A stretch of DNA of 64,000 bases from Microcaldota archaeon (lineage in GTDB: Archaea > Micrarchaeota > Micrarchaeia > Micrarchaeales > Micrarchaeaceae), in assembly GCA_021797495.1 (NCBI GenBank), contig JAJZZO010000018.1:1-64000 (forward strand), read 5' to 3'. Under the pieces are notes generated by a model. The model searched no databases. It was not told the DNA's origin and was given only the letters and a program-made list of their open reading frames with translations. The position numbers and the translations under genes were made by a program. Within the stretch, counting starts at the first letter, position 1; every line of letters starts with the position of its first letter. Below are positions 61,208 through 64,000 of the stretch, one piece after another.

Positions 61208-63010
61208 ATCCCAGAAAAATCTTATCGATTTTATGTAATCCTTGGAATCAGCTATCTCTATGCTGTTGGATATCGCAGCCCTGTACATGCGCCACGAATA
61301 CCTTTTGTCCATGAATACAAGCACGGCCCTGTCGTTTTCGTTGCGTACAGCTCTTCCTGCTGCTTGTACTGCCCTTACCACTGCTGGTATTATGTAGGCG
61401 TAGTCCATTCCCTTCCCATCGAACCTTTTGTCAAGGTAGGCAATCCTTGCCTTGAGCTCGAGGTCCGGTGCCGTGAGTGGAATCCCGACTATGACTATGC
61501 CCTTTATGGAATTGTTCTTGTAGTCGACACCCTCGCTGAGGCTCCCCCCCATGACGGCCATCAGCGTCGAGCCGTCGTCCTCCATGAAGCGTTTGAGCAA
61601 TGATTCTGTGGCAACGCTGGCCATATCGCGCCTCTGCACGTACTTCTTGCTTACGTCGACATGCCTTGATATACCGTCCAGCACAGTAAAACTAGGGAAG
61701 AACACTGCCAGACTTCCAGGTACGCTTTCCTTTATCTCCATTATGCGTTTCGCTATGTTTGCATATTGTTCGTTTGACCTCTGCGTAAACTTCGTTGTGA
61801 AGTTCTCGTCTATGAACGCAATTTTGTTGGGTTTCGGGAAGGGCGAGGCATAGCTCATCATCTTCGAATTAGCAAGCCCGAACATATCAGCGTACATATT
61901 CATGGGCTCCATCGTGGCGCTCATGAACACATTGGCATATGCTTCCTGCAGCGTAGGCAAAGCCCTGTCGGGGTATAAACAGCTCACGTTAAGCCTTATG
62001 CGCCCGTTCCTGTTTGTTATGATCCTTGCAGTGGATTCATCTGCGTCAAGGAAGCCCCTGAGGAAGCGAGCAACGTGCAATATTGCGGAACGCTTCGCAG
62101 CCTTCGCCTGTATATATTCAAGCCCTGCTTTTTCAAGCGTGTCTATAAGCTTCTCGTATTCACCTTCCATCAATTCCGCCATGTCGCTTTTCTCCACGAA
62201 AGATTCCGGCATACCTAAAGCGAGTTTCCTTGATGCAAGCTTTTTTATCGCAAACTTGAGATAGTCCAGGTCTATTTTACTGTTTATGGCCTTTAGCTCC
62301 CTCTCTGCCGCGTCTATGCCTAGCTCCGATATGGCGGTGCTGAAGTAGGCGTTGGCTATGTTTATAAGGTTGTGCGCCTCGTCCCATATTACTATGGCGT
62401 TGTCTATGCTGTGGCCTATTTTCTTGAGGAACGTACTTTTATTGTAGGGGTTCAGCAGATGAGAATATCCTGCGATTATGACTCTGCAATTCCTTGCGTA
62501 CTTGGCCGCCACCTCATAAGCGCATACCCCTTTCCCGTAAGAGTAGTCAAGCATGGAATTATGCCCGTTCTCCATGGCTTCCGCAAGCCCTTTGCTGTCC
62601 GCATCAAAGCTCTTGGCGTTGGAGAAATACGCGCACTTGCCAGCTTTGACAACACTCTCGCAGGCGCTGTAGAACCCGTCGCTCTCTATGGAATTGACCT
62701 TGTCGTTTATGCACATGTTGCGCTTGCCAACTATATCGGCAAACCCGAAATCAAGGTTGAACTTCCTTTTTATCCCGGCAACCGCCTCCATTGCTATTTT
62801 ATGCTGCGATATCTTCGGCGTAAGGAAGAATACGTCCAAGCCTCTCTTTAACGCAAATGTCAACGCAGCTCCTAAAGAGGCGTCGGTTTTTCCTATCCCT
62901 GTCGGGGCGTTTATGAATATGTCGCGCCTCTCCTCAAGAGCGCCATATATGTCGCTGATCATGGCCTCTTGGTTGAGCCTTGGCTTTGCGAACCTGAACA
63001 AATAGTCCAT
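61148..63010 (-). CDS. XPD/Rad3-family DNA helicase
   Basis: 620 residues. Walker A APTGIGKT (35-42), the DEAH box IWDEAHNL, the C-terminal QAAGRAVRNENDRAVLVF (motif VI) and four iron-sulfur cysteines C100, C117, C126 and C163 mark an XPD-type 5'-3' helicase. In archaea it works in nucleotide excision repair and other unwinding. The 3' end overlaps the convergent presenilin-like gene by 60 bases, so both coding ends share the same DNA. ATG at 63010; a TATA box lies in the upstream gap. Confidence 0.94.
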   Translation of the reverse strand: MDYLFRFAKPRLNQEAMISDIYGALEERRDIFINAPTGIGKTDASLGAALTFALKRGLDVFFLTPKISQHKIAMEAVAGIKRKFNLDFGFADIVGKRNMCINDKVNSIESDGFYSACESVVKAGKCAYFSNAKSFDADSKGLAEAMENGHNSMLDYSYGKGVCAYEVAAKYARNCRVIIAGYSHLLNPYNKSTFLKKIGHSIDNAIVIWDEAHNLINIANAYFSTAISELGIDAAERELKAINSKIDLDYLKFAIKKLASRKLALGMPESFVEKSDMAELMEGEYEKLIDTLEKAGLEYIQAKAAKRSAILHVARFLRGFLDADESTARIITNRNGRIRLNVSCLYPDRALPTLQEAYANVFMSATMEPMNMYADMFGLANSKMMSYASPFPKPNKIAFIDENFTTKFTQRSNEQYANIAKRIMEIKESVPGSLAVFFPSFTVLDGISRHVDVSKKYVQRRDMASVATESLLKRFMEDDGSTLMAVMGGSLSEGVDYKNNSIKGIVIVGIPLTAPDLELKARIAYLDKRFDGKGMDYAYIIPAVVRAVQAAGRAVRNENDRAVLVFMDKRYSWRMYRAAISNSIEIADSKDYIKSIRFFWDLNNVVDEVVKGKSYKDAEE

Positions 63011-63213
63011 AAATAAATATTCTCATGGAAGGGATATAAACTTGAGCACTATATGTTGCTTTTTTCTTTCTTTAGCCATTATTGCTCGTCATGACTTTTA
63101 GTGTTATTCGCATATTTTGCTTGCAACAGTACAGGTGAACTACCCCTCCCTCACAGAAGGGGACTTCCCGCTCGCAGAGTTAAATCTTAATTGCTTAACG
63201 CTAAATTATACTT
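63011..63213. other. Spacer between XPD and the last gene
   Basis: 203 bases, AT-rich, with TATA-like boxes for both divergent genes (XPD and the membrane protein at 63214). No ORF or structure is convincing in it. Confidence 0.4.
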
Positions 63214-64000
63214 ATGGCGAATGGTTCATCAGAAAGCGCAAGGCACGCAAGACTAGCTTATATGGCCCTGATTTCGGGTTTCATAGCCATGCTCTCGGAT
63301 TTCTATTACATGCAGGTGCTCTCTTATTCCGTGGGTGTGGTGCGTGGCGTTACGTCGATTATAAACGCGTACAATATAACACCGTCGAACACCCTGTTGG
63401 CATCCCTTTCAGGTGCGTCTTCACTTGACGTTGCGGTGCACCTGACTTATATAATGCTCCCTTTCGCGTTGATAATGTTTGCCGTAGGCGCGATATGGCT
63501 TATAGGAAGGTCTGCATATAGGGTATTAAGCATAGGTATGCTGTTTTCCTCGATAATATTCGCGCTTTTGCTAGCGGTTCTCGACGCGGATTTTTACTTG
63601 GGCCTGATGATAGGGTTAGGACCTTTTCTTGGTGTTGCTCTTGGGGTGATATCTAGTATCAAGGAGCTCCAAATCTCAAACGCAAAGCAGGGCTCGCGGG
63701 TACCGCGCCCCATAAGCATAAACCCTGAAACGCCATATTCCAACATACTGGTGCTTTCAAAGAGGTTCTTCGGAAAATTAAAGGGCGACATAAGCATACT
63801 GGACATGCATTTTGACAGCAAGGCTATCGAAAACCTGCTGGCGTTAATATCTGGCAACGAACATAACCACGGCTCATTAAGGATACTCACTACGGCAAAT
63901 AGGCTCGGCAGCCATTTCGAAAGGGGGTATTTCGATTTCAGGGACGAACTCGCAAACAAGGGAATAAGCCTTGAGCTGAGGGTAATGTCCGATAACGATG
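63214..64000 (+). CDS. Membrane protein with cytosolic PLD/MIT_C-like domain, 3' end outside the window
   Basis: 262 codons from the ATG at 63214 to the right edge, open throughout. Four hydrophobic helices (about 15-35, 75-95, 105-125 and 130-145) are followed by a cytosolic alpha/beta domain beginning near residue 155: VLSKRFFGKLKGDISILDMHFD, LRILTTANRLGSHFERGYF and GISLELRVMSDN. That pattern recalls the PLD-like C-terminal domain of MIT proteins (MIT_C), but the catalytic part would lie beyond the window. TTAAAT (63180-63185) about 30 bases upstream of the ATG suggests a leaderless start. Confidence 0.6.
   Translation, partial: MANGSSESARHARLAYMALISGFIAMLSDFYYMQVLSYSVGVVRGVTSIINAYNITPSNTLLASLSGASSLDVAVHLTYIMLPFALIMFAVGAIWLIGRSAYRVLSIGMLFSSIIFALLLAVLDADFYLGLMIGLGPFLGVALGVISSIKELQISNAKQGSRVPRPISINPETPYSNILVLSKRFFGKLKGDISILDMHFDSKAIENLLALISGNEHNHGSLRILTTANRLGSHFERGYFDFRDELANKGISLELRVMSDND

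Overview
This window looks like a gene-dense stretch of an archaeal chromosome, most likely a small-genome DPANN archaeon of the Micrarchaeota (ARMAN) type. The archaeal markers are direct: ribosomal proteins L15, L30, S8e, S24e and S27ae, aIF5A, RNA polymerase subunits Rpo7 and Spt4, fibrillarin, MCM, XPD, endonuclease Q, type 2 IPP isomerase, a beta-CASP RNase of the aCPSF2 type, two FtsZ paralogues plus SepF, and a presenilin-like protease. The lineage is inferred from the prepilin-like LamG protein, the compact overlapping genes and the gene mix. No rRNA gene is present to settle it. Many genes carry a GGTG Shine-Dalgarno core five bases before the start, often with TTG; others have a TATA box 25-30 bases upstream and look leaderless.

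Region 1 (about 405-7525) is an accessory island ending at a tRNA-Ala(TGC) gene. It holds a PD-(D/E)XK nuclease-like gene and a divergent helical protein of unknown function, an unusual tandem array of hairpins, and a complete SPARTA-type defence operon: TIR-APAZ followed by a catalytically inactive short Argonaute, overlapping as TAATG. A short tyrosine recombinase lies next to the tRNA. The SPARTA operon is the most notable system here.

Region 2 (7.6-23 kb) is core: aCPSF2, a coiled-coil protein, a GT4 glycosyltransferase, L15/L30, peroxiredoxin with a divergent Lrp-type regulator, then a base-repair cluster (ExoIII, GNAT, endonuclease Q with a C-terminal PCNA-binding motif, NUDIX, two endonuclease III paralogues) around the IPP isomerase, followed by Dph6, a NodU-type carbamoyltransferase and an aminotransferase.

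Region 3 (23-29.4 kb) lies between tRNA-Val and tRNA-Asn and is accessory: an AbiE-like nucleotidyltransferase/winged-helix pair with a palindromic operator, orphan proteins, and an exonuclease III-like gene broken by one in-frame TAA.

Region 4 (29.4-36 kb) holds envelope genes (secreted protein, pilin-like protein, membrane-anchored protein) with a response regulator carrying a degenerate GGDEF-like domain and a soluble hybrid-sensor histidine kinase. Region 5 (36-64 kb) is mostly housekeeping: fibrillarin, GluRS, FKBP, Spt4-Rpo7-PIN, MFS, FAD oxidoreductase, SepF, TrmJ, CPBP protease, S27ae-S24e-aIF5A, ftsZ-ftsZ, a LamG protein, ornithine carbamoyltransferase, S8e, MetRS, MCM, presenilin-like protease, XPD, and a truncated membrane protein at the right edge. 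All calls are by reading the sequence; no database search was run.
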